Assembly (NCBI RefSeq): GCF_002858865.1
Contig: NZ_PJRR01000025.1
Span: 124,001-188,000 of the forward strand
DNA length: 64,000 nucleotides
Reading direction: 5' to 3'
Origin: Caulobacter vibrioides
GTDB lineage: Bacteria > Pseudomonadota > Alphaproteobacteria > Caulobacterales > Caulobacteraceae
Under the pieces are notes generated by a model that was not told where the DNA came from, searched no databases, and worked only from the letters and a program-made list of their open reading frames with translations. Shown one piece after another: positions 42,594 to 51,722 of the stretch. Made by a program: the position numbers and the translations under genes. Positions within the stretch are counted from its first letter, which is position 1. Every line of letters starts with the position of its first letter.

Positions 42594-44719
42594 CCGGTAA
42601 GACGCGGGCCGTGGCCCTGCCGGCCGGCGCGCGCTTCCTGGCGCCCAGCTGGTCGCCGGACGGCGGCAAGATGGCCTTCATCATGGACGGCAAGCAGAGC
42701 CTGGAGCTTTGGGTCGTGGACGCGAAGGCCGCCACGGCGCGCAAGGCCTCGGACATCGCTATCAGCGGCGTGTTCGGCGCGGGCTATGACTGGCTGCCGG
42801 ACGGCTCGGGCTTCCTGGTTCAGGCCGTACCCACCGGGCGCGGCGCCCCGCCGGTCAAGGACCTGACGCCGAGCGGCCCGACCATCCAGGAGTCCAAGGG
42901 CCGCACGGCCGCCATCCGCACCTATCAGGACCTCCTGACCAACGCCCATGACGAGGCGCTGTTCGACTATTACTTCACCGCGCAGCTGACCCGCGTGGAC
43001 CTGGCCGACGGCAAGGCGACGGCGGTGGGCAAGCCGGGGGTTATCTCGAGCTTCAGCGTCTCGCCGGACGGCCAGTATGTGCTGACCAACCGCTTGAAGC
43101 GCCCCTACAGCTACCTCGTCCCCGCCGGCCAGTTCCCGACCGAGATCGCGGTCTCGACGATCGGCGGCCAGCCGGTGAAGACCCTGGTGGATCGTCCGCT
43201 GGCCGACAACCTGCCGCCCGCCTTCGACGCCGTGCCGACCGGCGTGCGCTCGGTCTCGTGGCGCGCTGACGCCCCGGCCACCCTGGTCTGGGCCGAGGCC
43301 CAGGACGGCGGCGACCCGCGCAAGAAGGTGGCGATCCACGACAGCGTCTTCATGCAGGCCGCGCCGTTCGATGGGACGCCGACCAAGCTGATCGACCTGG
43401 AGCAGCGCTATCGCGGCGTCGAATGGGGGCGGGGCGACGTGGCCTTGCTCACCAGCCGCTGGTGGCAGACCCGCAACCAGAAGCTCATCCTGATCGACCC
43501 CTCCAAGCCGGGGACCGGCCGGGTGATCGTCGATCGCAACTATCAGGACCGCTACAATGATCCGGGCCGCGCGGTGACCCGCCGTGACGCGCGCGGCGAG
43601 GACCTGCTGCACTTCACCCCGGACGGCAAGTCGGTGTTCGTGGTCGGGGACGGCGCCTCGGCCAAGGGCGAGTTCCCGTTCGTGGGCCGCATGTCGCTGG
43701 CCGACGGCAAGGTGACCAAGCTCTGGCAGGCCCAGGCCCCGTACTACCAGGTCCCGGTCGCCCTGGCCGACGAGGCCGGCAAGACGGTGATCACCCGCCG
43801 TGAGAGCGCCAAGGAACAGCCCAACTTCTACATCCACGCCGTCGCGCCGGGCGCCAAGGCCAAGGCCCTGACCAGCTTCCCCGACCGCGCGCCGCAGTTC
43901 GCGGGCGTCACCAAGCAGACCATCACCTACAAGCGCGCCGACGGTGTGACCCTGTCGGGCGTGCTCTACCTGCCGCCGGGCTATGACAAGACCAAGGACG
44001 GCCCGCTGCCGCTGTTGATGTGGGCCTATCCGGCCGAGTTCACTGACGCGGCCGTGGCCAGCCAGACGGTGGACGAGGGCAACCGCTTCACCCGTCCGGG
44101 CGGCTCCAGCCACCTGTTCCTGCTGACCCAGGGCTACGCCATCCTCGACAATCCGGCGTTCCCGATCATCGGCCAGAACGGCGCTGAGCCCAACGACACC
44201 TATATCGAGCAGCTGACCGCCGACGCTAAGGCCGCCGTGGACGCGGTGGTGGCCATGGGTGTGGCTGATCGTGACCGGATCGCCGTGGGCGGCCACAGCT
44301 ATGGCGCGTTCATGACCGCCAACCTGCTGGCTCACACGCGCCTGTTCCGGGCCGGCATCGCCCGCTCGGGCGCCTATAACCGCACCCTGACGCCGTTCGG
44401 CTTCCAGGCCGAGCAGCGCACCTACTGGGAGGCGACCGACACCTATACGAAGATGAGCCCGTTCACCTACGCCCCGAACATCAAGGACCCGATCCTGTTG
44501 ATCCACGGCGAGGCCGACGACAATTCGGGCACCTTCCCGGTGCAGAGCGAGCGCTTCTATGCGGCGCTGAAGGGGGCGGGGGCGACGGTGCGCTACGTGA
44601 CCCTGCCCAACGAAGCCCACGGCTATCGCGCGCGGGAGTCCACCGGCCACACCCTGTGGGAAATGGCCCAGTGGATGGACAAGTACGTGAAGAACGCGCC
44701 CAAGCGCGACGCCAAGTAA
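42590..44719 (+). CDS. S9 (prolyl-oligopeptidase family) peptidase, main part after frameshift
   Basis: 709 residues from a GTG overlapping the preceding stop. The beta-propeller (APSWSPDGGKMAFIMDG; SFSVSPDGQYVLT) is followed by the alpha/beta-hydrolase domain, with the triad Ser in VGGHSYGAFM, Asp in HGEADDNSGTFP and His in NEAHGYRAR. The ORF lacks a signal peptide, which lies in the upstream fragment, so unless the frames are joined the enzyme would stay in the cytoplasm or fold poorly. The family includes exported glutamyl and dipeptidyl peptidases of about 810 residues, the sum of the two parts. Confidence 0.88.
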   Translation: MTGKTRAVALPAGARFLAPSWSPDGGKMAFIMDGKQSLELWVVDAKAATARKASDIAISGVFGAGYDWLPDGSGFLVQAVPTGRGAPPVKDLTPSGPTIQESKGRTAAIRTYQDLLTNAHDEALFDYYFTAQLTRVDLADGKATAVGKPGVISSFSVSPDGQYVLTNRLKRPYSYLVPAGQFPTEIAVSTIGGQPVKTLVDRPLADNLPPAFDAVPTGVRSVSWRADAPATLVWAEAQDGGDPRKKVAIHDSVFMQAAPFDGTPTKLIDLEQRYRGVEWGRGDVALLTSRWWQTRNQKLILIDPSKPGTGRVIVDRNYQDRYNDPGRAVTRRDARGEDLLHFTPDGKSVFVVGDGASAKGEFPFVGRMSLADGKVTKLWQAQAPYYQVPVALADEAGKTVITRRESAKEQPNFYIHAVAPGAKAKALTSFPDRAPQFAGVTKQTITYKRADGVTLSGVLYLPPGYDKTKDGPLPLLMWAYPAEFTDAAVASQTVDEGNRFTRPGGSSHLFLLTQGYAILDNPAFPIIGQNGAEPNDTYIEQLTADAKAAVDAVVAMGVADRDRIAVGGHSYGAFMTANLLAHTRLFRAGIARSGAYNRTLTPFGFQAEQRTYWEATDTYTKMSPFTYAPNIKDPILLIHGEADDNSGTFPVQSERFYAALKGAGATVRYVTLPNEAHGYRARESTGHTLWEMAQWMDKYVKNAPKRDAK

Positions 44720-44887
44720 GACAGGCGTCGCCGACCGCGTCTGACGGGGCTGATTGAACAGAGGGTGAGGAGGCGGCCGCCGGCCGTCTCCGCGCCGTTG
44801 TGTCGCGGCCCTGCAGCGGCTTAGTGTGTCTGATCCGATCGCCCGATTGCGCCGCCCGTGGCAAGGTCAGGTCCGGGAGACGCCGCC

Positions 44888-46960
44888 ATGAGAAGAACGA
44901 CCGCCCACCGCGCCTTTCGGCGGACGATGAATCTCATCGCCGGTGGCAAGCCCCTCGCGTCGGCCCTGAAGGCTATCGTGCAGGCCGTGGAGGCCGAGGA
45001 TCCCACGATCCTCTGCGGCATCCTACTGCTCGACGCTGATCGCCGTCGTCTGCTGATGGGCGCGGCGCCCAGTCTGCCGACCTTCTACAATCAGGCGATC
45101 GAAGGCGTGGAGATCGGCCCCTCGGTCGGCTCCTGCGGCACGGCGGCCTATCTGGGGCGGCGCGTGATGGTCGATGACATCCAGTCGAGCCCGCTCTGGG
45201 TCGGCTATCAGGAGTTGGCGGCGCAAGCGGGCCTGGCCGCCTGCTGGTCCGAGCCGATCAAGACGTCCGACGGTGCGGTGGCCGGGACCTTCGCGATCTA
45301 TCACCGCGAGGTCAGCAAGCCGAACAAGGAAGACATCGCCTTCATCGAGGCCGCTGCGCAACTGGCCGCGTTCGCGATCGATCGGCGGCGCGCGGAGGAG
45401 GAGCTGGCGGCCAGCGAGGCGCGGGCGCGGCTGTTGGCCGAACAGGCGCTCGAGACATCGCGGAACCTGTCGAACTTTTTCGATGTTTCGGCGGACCTGC
45501 TGAGTATCAGCAACATGCAGGGCCGGTTCGTGAAGGTGAACCGAGCCTGGGAGACGGCGCTGGGCTATCCGATCGAGGCCTTGGAGGGCGTACCGTTCCT
45601 GCCGTTGCTGCACCCGGAAGATCTGCAGAGCACACGCGTCCAGATCAACCGGATCGAAGTCGACGATGAGGTCAATGGCTTTGTGAACCGCTATCGACGC
45701 GCGGACGGCTCGTACTGCCAGCTGGAATGGCGCGCCCGTCGCTGCGACGACCTGGTGTTCGGTGTCGCCCGCGACGTCACCGAGCGGCTGCGAATCCAGG
45801 CCGAGATGGCCGAGGCCCGCGACGCCGCCGAGGCGGCCAACCGGGCCAAGAATGACTTCCTGGCCAATATGAGCCACGAGATCCGCACGCCTTTGAACGG
45901 CGTCATCGCCCTGGCCGCCGCGCTGGACGAAACGCCGCTGACGAGCAAACAGGCTGAGATGGTCGCCATGATCCGCCGCTCGGGCGAGACCCTGGAGCGG
46001 CTGGTGTCGGATATCCTGGATGTCTCCAAGATCGAGGCGGGCCAGATGACCCTCCAGCCGCAGGCCTTCGACCTGGGCGCCTTGGTGGACGGGCTCCTGG
46101 ATGTCACACGGCTGCGGGCCAAGGAAAAGGGCGTGGCGGTTCGTCTTGAGCGCAGCCCAACCGCGGCGGGCGGCTTCCTGGGCGACAGCGTGCGGATCGG
46201 CCAGGTGCTGAGCAATCTGTTCTCCAACGCCGTGAAGTTCACCGACCAGGGCGAGGTGATCGTTCGCGTCGACGTGGAAGAGGCCGGCAATGGCGAGGCG
46301 GCGCGCCTTTTCGTCGAGGTCGAGGACACGGGGGTCGGTTTCGACGCCGAGAAGGCCGAGATGATCTTCCAGCGCTTTAACCAGGCCGACAGCACCATTA
46401 CGCGCCGGTTTGGCGGCTCGGGTCTGGGCCTGTCGATCAGCAAGACCCTGGTCGAGATGATGGGCGGCGAGATCACGGCCCAGTCCAGTCCCGGCGCGGG
46501 CAGCCTGTTCAGGGTGACCCTGCCGTTGAGCCGCACGCAGATGGGTCCGGACGCCGAGATCGACGCGCCCCGTTCGGCGGCGCCGGGCGAAGGACTCAAG
46601 GTGCTGCTGGCCGAGGATCACCCGATCAACCAGCGCGTGGTCCAGCTGATCCTCGAGCCGTGCGGCGCGGCCGTGACGGTGGTTGAGAACGGCGCCCAGG
46701 CCGTTGAGGCCATGGCGTCCGGAGCCTTCGACGTGGTGCTGATGGACATGCAGATGCCGGTGATGGACGGCTTGGCCGCAACCCGCGCGATCCGGGCGCG
46801 GGAAGGGGAGGGCCAGCGCACACCGATCATCATGCTCAGCGCCAACGCCATGGACGTCCATCGCAGGGAGGCGCTGCAGGCCGGGGCCGATCTGCATGTG
46901 CCCAAGCCGATCACAATCGCGGCGCTTCTGGACAGCATCGGCCAGGTGATGGCGCGCTGA
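44888..46960 (+). CDS. Soluble hybrid sensor histidine kinase (GAF-PAS-HisKA-HATPase-REC)
   Basis: 690 residues from the ATG at 44888 (GGGAGA upstream; ten further in-frame codons precede it). The order is a GAF domain (about 20-170, IGPSVGSCGTAAYLGRRVMVDDI), a coiled stretch, a PAS domain (about 195-315, FFDVSADLLSISNMQGRFVKVN), the H-box NDFLANMSHEIRTPLNGVI, N-box LFSNAVKFT, G-box GGSGLGLSISK and a C-terminal receiver with acceptor Asp in DVVLMDMQMPVMDG. No membrane helix is apparent, so it senses a cytoplasmic or diffusible signal. No separate regulator is adjacent. Confidence 0.93.
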   Translation: MRRTTAHRAFRRTMNLIAGGKPLASALKAIVQAVEAEDPTILCGILLLDADRRRLLMGAAPSLPTFYNQAIEGVEIGPSVGSCGTAAYLGRRVMVDDIQSSPLWVGYQELAAQAGLAACWSEPIKTSDGAVAGTFAIYHREVSKPNKEDIAFIEAAAQLAAFAIDRRRAEEELAASEARARLLAEQALETSRNLSNFFDVSADLLSISNMQGRFVKVNRAWETALGYPIEALEGVPFLPLLHPEDLQSTRVQINRIEVDDEVNGFVNRYRRADGSYCQLEWRARRCDDLVFGVARDVTERLRIQAEMAEARDAAEAANRAKNDFLANMSHEIRTPLNGVIALAAALDETPLTSKQAEMVAMIRRSGETLERLVSDILDVSKIEAGQMTLQPQAFDLGALVDGLLDVTRLRAKEKGVAVRLERSPTAAGGFLGDSVRIGQVLSNLFSNAVKFTDQGEVIVRVDVEEAGNGEAARLFVEVEDTGVGFDAEKAEMIFQRFNQADSTITRRFGGSGLGLSISKTLVEMMGGEITAQSSPGAGSLFRVTLPLSRTQMGPDAEIDAPRSAAPGEGLKVLLAEDHPINQRVVQLILEPCGAAVTVVENGAQAVEAMASGAFDVVLMDMQMPVMDGLAATRAIRAREGEGQRTPIIMLSANAMDVHRREALQAGADLHVPKPITIAALLDSIGQVMAR

Positions 46961-47053
46961 TCCGGCGGTTTCCCTTCACCTTTTCGCGGCGAGCGCCTAA
47001 ATCGAGCGCCTCGCGGCTCCGGGCCGCCCGCAACCCTGCTTGGACTAGGCCGC

Positions 47054-48052
47054 GTGATCACCTTTCAGGACGTCTCTAAAACCTACGCTCAGGGCGGTCA
47101 CCCCGCGCTCAGCGGGGTCTCGCTGTCAGTGAAGGCCGGCGAGGTCTTCGGCGTGATCGGCGCTTCGGGCGCAGGCAAGTCCACCCTGATCCGGCTGATC
47201 AACGGCCTTGAGACCCCGAGCGCAGGCCAGGTGATCGTCGACGGCGACGATGTGGCCGCCCTGGGCGTGGCGGGCCTGCGGGCTCTGCGCCGCCGGGTCG
47301 GGATGATCTTCCAGCACTTCAACCTGCTGTCGGGCAAGACGGTCGCCCAGAACGTCGCCTTCCCGCTGAAGCTGGCCGGGCGGCCCGCCGCCGAGGTCAA
47401 GGCGCGCACGGCCGAACTGCTCGAACGCGTCGGCCTGTCGGCCCACGCCGGCAAGTATCCGGCCCAGCTGTCGGGTGGCCAGAAGCAGCGCGTCGGCATC
47501 GCCCGCGCCCTGGCCACCAATCCCAAGGTGCTGCTGTGCGACGAGGCCACCAGCGCGCTGGACCCCGAGACGACCGAACAGATCCTCGACCTGATCGCGG
47601 GCCTGAACCGCGAGCTTGGCCTGACCATCGTTCTGATCACTCACGAGATGGACGTGGTCCGCCGCGTCTGTGATCGCGTGGCGGTGCTCGACGCCGGCCG
47701 CGTGGTGGAAGAGGGCGCCGTGGAAGAGGTGTTCCTGCATCCGGCCAGCGACACGGCCCGCCGTTTCGTGCGCGAGGCCGAGGGCGATGTGACTGCCGCG
47801 CCGGGCGTCGGCGGGCGCGTGGTGCGCCTGACCTTCAAGGGCGAGGCGACCTACAAGCCGGTGCTGGGCGAGGTGGCCCGCGCCACCGGCGTTGACTATT
47901 CGATCCTGGGCGGCCGCATCCATCGCCTGCGCGAGACGCCCTATGGCCAGCTGACCCTGGCGCTGACGGGCGGCGATGTCGCCGCCGCCATCGCCCAGTT
48001 CCAGGCCGCCGGCGTGCGCGTGGATGCGCTTTCCGGGGAGACCGCCCAATGA
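47054..48052 (+). CDS. metN: Methionine ABC importer ATPase MetN
   Basis: 332 residues from a GTG. ATP-binding motifs: Walker [10 protein letters not shown], signature [15 protein letters not shown], Walker [12 protein letters not shown] and His loop ITHEMDVV. The C-terminal NIL domain (about 260-330, [32 protein letters not shown]) binds methionine for feedback inhibition of transport. It overlaps metI (ATGA). No recognised SAM riboswitch is visible in the 93-bp leader. Confidence 0.95.
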   Translation: MITFQDVSKTYAQGGHPALSGVSLSVKAGEVFGVIGASGAGKSTLIRLINGLETPSAGQVIVDGDDVAALGVAGLRALRRRVGMIFQHFNLLSGKTVAQNVAFPLKLAGRPAAEVKARTAELLERVGLSAHAGKYPAQLSGGQKQRVGIARALATNPKVLLCDEATSALDPETTEQILDLIAGLNRELGLTIVLITHEMDVVRRVCDRVAVLDAGRVVEEGAVEEVFLHPASDTARRFVREAEGDVTAAPGVGGRVVRLTFKGEATYKPVLGEVARATGVDYSILGGRIHRLRETPYGQLTLALTGGDVAAAIAQFQAAGVRVDALSGETAQ

Positions 48053-48723
48053 GCGCCTCGACCATGACCTTCGCCAATGTCGACTGGAGCGAGATCGGCC
48101 AGGCCACGCTCGACACCCTGGCCATGCTGGGCGGCTCGATGGTGCTGACCGTGGCGGTGGGCCTGCCGCTGGGCGTGATCCTGTTCCTGACCGGCAAGGG
48201 CCAGATGCTGGAGAACCGCCTGGCCAATGGCACGCTGTCGCTGCTGGTCAACATCCTGCGCTCGGTGCCGTTTGTGATCTTGCTGATCGTGATGATCCCG
48301 CTGACCGTGGCGCTGGTCGGCACCTCGCTGGGCGTGGCCGGGGCGATCCCGCCGCTGGTGGCGGGCGCCGCGCCGTTCTTCGCGCGCCTCGTGGAGACCG
48401 CCCTGCGCGAGGTCGACAAGGGCGTCATCGAGGCCAGCTTCGCCATGGGCGCCAAGCGGCGTCAGGTGGTGCTGGGCGCGCTGCTGCCCGAGGCGCTGCC
48501 GGGCCTGGTCGCCGCCGCGACGGTGACGGCTGTGGCGCTGGTCTCCTACACCGCCATGGCCGGCGTGGTCGGGGCCGGCGGCCTGGGCGATCTGGCCATC
48601 CGCTTTGGCTATCAGCGCTTCCAGACCGACGTCATGGTCGTGACCGTGGTGCTGATGCTGGTGCTGGTGCAGGTGCTGCAGATGATCGGCGATGCGGTGG
48701 TGCGGAAGGTGTCGCGTCGGTAA
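48049..48723 (+). CDS. metI: Methionine ABC importer permease MetI
   Basis: 224 residues with five membrane helices and the EAA-loop form typical of MetI ([36 protein letters not shown]). It forms the importer with MetN and the lipoprotein MetQ, whose gene is found about 0.9 kb further on after two unrelated small genes and a repeat. Confidence 0.95.
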   Translation: MSASTMTFANVDWSEIGQATLDTLAMLGGSMVLTVAVGLPLGVILFLTGKGQMLENRLANGTLSLLVNILRSVPFVILLIVMIPLTVALVGTSLGVAGAIPPLVAGAAPFFARLVETALREVDKGVIEASFAMGAKRRQVVLGALLPEALPGLVAAATVTAVALVSYTAMAGVVGAGGLGDLAIRFGYQRFQTDVMVVTVVLMLVLVQVLQMIGDAVVRKVSRR

Positions 48724-48728
48724 CGCGG

Positions 48729-48833
48729 TGCGTCCTTCGAGGCGCGCTCACGAGCGCGCACCTCAGGATGAGGAACACTCCGCACTGTAGCCCTCATCCT
48801 GAGGCGCCCGCGTCGCGGGCCTCGAAGGACGCA
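48729..48833. repeat. Family B repeat, copy 3, after metI
   Basis: TGCGTCCTTCGAGGCGCGCT and GCCTCGAAGGACGCA ends with inner CACCTCAGGATGAGG/CCTCATCCTGAGG. It begins six bases after the metI stop. Confidence 0.85.
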
Positions 48834-48869
48834 GGGCGCTGTAGGTTTAAGGTGGAAGGCAGGACAAAC

Positions 48870-49217
48870 TTGACGGAACACGCTCATACCGATTCCCACT
48901 GGGACGCCGCCTTCGCCGCGACCCTGCTGGGCAAGACCCTGCTGATGAACCTGACCTTCCTCGACGACGAGGGCGAGGTGCTGGAGCGACAGCAGTTCTT
49001 CGGCGTGGTGATCGACGCCACAGAGCACGAGGGCATCGTGCTGGACCTGTTGGGCGAGCACGACGGCGACACCTACACCCTGCCGCCCCAGACCTCGGCG
49101 ATCCAGAAGGCCGAGGCGGGCGTGACCAGCCTCGCGGGCGACAAGCCCGACTTCGTCGCCAGCTGGATCATCCATGGCGCGCCAGAGGTCGCCAACGACC
49201 TGGACGAGGAAATCTAG
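48870..49217 (+). CDS. Conserved small acidic protein, unknown
   Basis: 115 residues from a TTG (AGGCAGGA upstream). The visible pattern is a small beta-barrel: LMNLTFLDDEGEVLERQQFFGVVIDATEHEGIVLDL, then YTLPPQTSAIQKA and FVASWIIHG, recalling Sm/SH3-like folds in which a side chain-rich ligand is bound. No family name comes to mind. Codon bias is normal, so it is probably a real gene. It lies between metI and metQ but is separated from metI by a repeat. Confidence 0.55.
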   Translation: MTEHAHTDSHWDAAFAATLLGKTLLMNLTFLDDEGEVLERQQFFGVVIDATEHEGIVLDLLGEHDGDTYTLPPQTSAIQKAEAGVTSLAGDKPDFVASWIIHGAPEVANDLDEEI

Positions 49218-49220
49218 GGT

Positions 49221-49475
49221 TCAGGCCTGGTCGAACGGGAAGGGCAGGCGGCCGGCCTTGAACAGGATGTCGGGGTTTTCGTCATAGTCGCCCAGCTCGA
49301 CATCGGCCGTGGCCGAGAACGCGACGACGCCTTCGCGCAGCGGCGCCAGCCGTTCGGCCTTGCGCCGCGCCTCCTCGGCGGTCTTGCAGCCGATCTGCTG
49401 TTCGGCCTTCAACCCCTTGCCGCGTCGGGCGACATAGGCTTGCACGATGTGGACGGTTTCTTTGGCCATCCCCAT
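49221..49475 (-). CDS. Small basic protein, unknown
   Basis: 84 residues from the ATG at 49475 (or 49469). It reads MAKETVHIVQAYVARRGKGLKAEQQ then an Ala/Glu/Arg helix (GCKTAEEARRKAERLA) and an acidic C-terminus (VELGDYDENPDILF). It has the form of small alphaproteobacterial proteins of unknown role. It sits on the opposite strand inside the met locus, converging on the preceding gene. Confidence 0.55.
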   Translation of the reverse strand: MGMAKETVHIVQAYVARRGKGLKAEQQIGCKTAEEARRKAERLAPLREGVVAFSATADVELGDYDENPDILFKAGRLPFPFDQA

Positions 49476-49609
49476 CCAGGCGACCTGTTTGGTCGTAACG
49501 TCAAGCGATCTCGGTGCAGGGGCTCGGGATCGTCTCAGGAAATCTGATTTCCCTCGCCATGCCCGAGCGGGCAAAACCCTATCGCCTAGATCGTCTTGTG
49601 GAGCTGTTC

Positions 49610-50416
49610 ATGGTCGCCCGCCGCGCTGTTCTCGTCCTCGGCCTCGCCGCCATGTCTGTCGCGGCGTGTGGCCCGAAGGCGCCCAAGGCCAGCGATCCCA
49701 ACACCCTGACCGTCGCGGCCACCGCCGTGCCGCACGCCGAGGTGCTGGAGTTCATCAAGCCCAAGCTGGCGCAGCAGGGCCTGACCCTCGAGATCAAGGT
49801 GTTCAACGACTACGTCCAGCCCAACACCCAGGTCGCCGAAAAGCGCATTGATGTCAGCTACTTCCAGACCCTGCCGTATCTGGAGAGCTTCAATCGCGAC
49901 AAGGGCACCAACCTGATCCCGCTGCAGGGCGTCCATGTCGAGCCGATCGGGACCTATTCGGCCAAGTGGAAGTCGATCGCCGAGGTTCCGAACGGCGCCA
50001 CCATCGCGATCCCGAACGACGCCTCGACCGAAGGCCGCGCCCTGATCCTGCTGGCCAAGAACGGCGTCATCGCCATCAAGGACCCCAAGAACCCGCTGAC
50101 CAGCCTGCGCGACATCACCAGCAACCCGAAGAACCTGAAGTTCAAGGAGCTGGAGGCGCCGGCCCTGCCGCGGGTGCTGAACCAGGTCGATCTGGCGGTG
50201 ATCAACACCAACTACGCCCTGGACGCCAAGCTGAACCCCAGCAAGGACGCCCTGATCATCGAGGACAAGACCAGCCCGTACGTGAACTATCTGGTCGGCC
50301 GTCCAGACAACAAGGACGACCCGCGTGTGAAGAAGCTGGCCGCCGCCCTGACCACCCCGGAGGTCAAGGCGTTCATCGAGCAGAAGTACGCGGGCGCGGT
50401 GGTGCCGGCGTTCTGA
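49610..50416 (+). CDS. metQ: Methionine-binding lipoprotein MetQ
   Basis: 268 residues from the ATG at 49610. A lipoprotein signal with lipobox (LGLAAMSVAACGPK) is followed by the type II periplasmic-binding fold of the NlpA/MetQ family: TVAATAVPHAEVLEFIKPKLAQQG, KRIDVSYFQTLPYLESF, TIAIPNDASTEGRALILLAKNGVI and VDLAVINTNYALDAKLNPSKD. It delivers D/L-methionine to MetI. The gene is separated from metNI by two small genes. Confidence 0.94.
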   Translation: MVARRAVLVLGLAAMSVAACGPKAPKASDPNTLTVAATAVPHAEVLEFIKPKLAQQGLTLEIKVFNDYVQPNTQVAEKRIDVSYFQTLPYLESFNRDKGTNLIPLQGVHVEPIGTYSAKWKSIAEVPNGATIAIPNDASTEGRALILLAKNGVIAIKDPKNPLTSLRDITSNPKNLKFKELEAPALPRVLNQVDLAVINTNYALDAKLNPSKDALIIEDKTSPYVNYLVGRPDNKDDPRVKKLAAALTTPEVKAFIEQKYAGAVVPAF

Positions 50417-50424
50417 GGAAGCGG

Positions 50425-50540
50425 AATCCTCCCCCTAGCGGGGGCGGCGGACCATGCTCCCTCTCCCATAGGGAGAGGGGTGCACGTCTCCTCAGGGCGG
50501 AAGGCCCGCGCATTTTCGTTTTCCCCCTCTGGGGGAGGAG
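50425..50540. repeat. Family A repeat after metQ
   Basis: AATCCTCCCCCTAGCGGGGG at the left and TTCCCCCTCTGGGGGAGGAG at the right, around CCCTCTCCCATAGGGAGAGGG. It is nine bases after the metQ stop; the left hairpin has the same CCCCCTAGCGGGGG core as the one in msrQ. Confidence 0.8.
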
Positions 50541-50630
50541 CGCGCAAGTGAAGGCCGCCATGGCTTGTGAGCAGTCTTCGGTGTCGCCGCCGACGGCATA
50601 CCGATCTCAGCCTGATCACCGGCGCCCCTG

Positions 50631-51647
50631 TCACACTATCCTGAACACCTTGGCGATCATGGGCGCGTCGACGATCACATGGGGGGCGACCGCGTGGTAG
50701 CCGAGGGCGTGCACCCAGGCGTTGCCGGTGCGAAGCGTCACATAGGCCTTGAACATGCCCGGGCCTGTATAGCTCACGAAGACGAAGAGCAGCGACAATG
50801 CGATGTCGCGCGGACTGGTGAAGAGCGACCAGCCTTCCACCAGATGCATCAGCGCGTAGGTCAGTCCGCCCAGGATGACGCTGAGCGCCATCGAGCCCGT
50901 CAGCTTCAGATAGCGGGGCAGCAGAATGGCGTAGATCAGCACCATGGTCGGCAGCACGGTGCCGAAGAAATACAGTAGGAAGGCGATCGGCGCCGCCTTC
51001 ATGAAGGCCTCGGGGCTCATCTTGAAAACCCCCGGCATGGCCGCCAGCTGCACGGCGCTTTCCACGATCAGCACGGCGGCGATCACCAACCAGTCGCTGA
51101 GCCGGTTGGAGGAGATCAGATTGAGGTCCCGGTCCGTGTAGCGCCGACGGAACCAGAGGTAGGGAACAAGGGCGAAGGCAAAGAAGTTGTAACCCGCCCA
51201 AACCAGCGCCTCTCCGGGCGAGGCTAGGACCGAACAACCCACCAGGGTGCCGGCAATGTGGAAGCTGAAGGGCCGATAGCCCAAGGCCGGCCCAAGCAGC
51301 CACCCGCCCACCTGCGCCGCCATGGCGTAGGCCAGCAGGCCCAAGGTTTCCGCCCAGGCCCGACGGACCGCTGGAGCTCGCGCCGCCATGTCGACGGGCT
51401 CGCGCTTGCGGGTCAGCAGCCAGACCAGCCCCATCAGGGCCAGCTGCTCAATCAGGCCCAGTGTCGGCATCGCCATTTGGACCCCGAAGGGCGCACCCGC
51501 CATGTTCGGCCGGTCGAAGGGCAGGAAGCCGTTCGCCAGCTTCAGCACGGCCAGGTTCAACACCACCCATCCGACAATGCCTGCGGCGATCACAAGAAGA
51601 GTCGAGCGGTTGCGGGCGAGCGCCGGCGCCTGAAGGAAGGCCGTCAT
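50631..51647 (-). CDS. Polytopic membrane protein (CPBP/CAAX-protease-like), TetR-controlled
   Basis: 338 residues from the ATG at 51647 (GGGGA six bases upstream; an ATG at 51659 adds four residues). About eight membrane helices are seen. Late His-containing helices (LTYALMHLVEGW; AWVHALGYHAVAPHVIVD) recall CPBP intramembrane proteases, but no EExxxR motif is visible, so the enzymatic function is doubtful. It is transcribed divergently from a TetR gene, and two identical operators lie in the 75-bp gap, so it is very likely the TetR target. Confidence 0.65.
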   Translation of the reverse strand: MTAFLQAPALARNRSTLLVIAAGIVGWVVLNLAVLKLANGFLPFDRPNMAGAPFGVQMAMPTLGLIEQLALMGLVWLLTRKREPVDMAARAPAVRRAWAETLGLLAYAMAAQVGGWLLGPALGYRPFSFHIAGTLVGCSVLASPGEALVWAGYNFFAFALVPYLWFRRRYTDRDLNLISSNRLSDWLVIAAVLIVESAVQLAAMPGVFKMSPEAFMKAAPIAFLLYFFGTVLPTMVLIYAILLPRYLKLTGSMALSVILGGLTYALMHLVEGWSLFTSPRDIALSLLFVFVSYTGPGMFKAYVTLRTGNAWVHALGYHAVAPHVIVDAPMIAKVFRIV

Positions 51648-51660
51648 GAATTTCCCCATA

Positions 51661-51706
51661 AGTCTCTGGTTGGAGACTAAGTGGAATTTTGTCTCCGTCA
51701 AGAGAC
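51661..51706. promoter_or_regulatory. Two TetR operators between divergent genes
   Basis: GTCTC-TGGTTG-GAGAC (core 51662-51677) and GTCTC-CGTCAA-GAGAC (51691-51706), both perfect 5-bp dyads with N6, centres 29 bp apart. The region falls between the membrane-protein gene and the TetR gene and would govern both. Confidence 0.75.
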
Positions 51707-51722
51707 TTGCTATGAGGGGCCC

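Noticed and set aside
46961..47053. Possible SAM riboswitch in the metN leader
   Set aside because: The direct repeat CGAGCGCC and local stems are visible, but no part matches the core of SAM-I, SAM-II or SAM-V that I can recall; 93 bp with the GTG start so close leaves little room.
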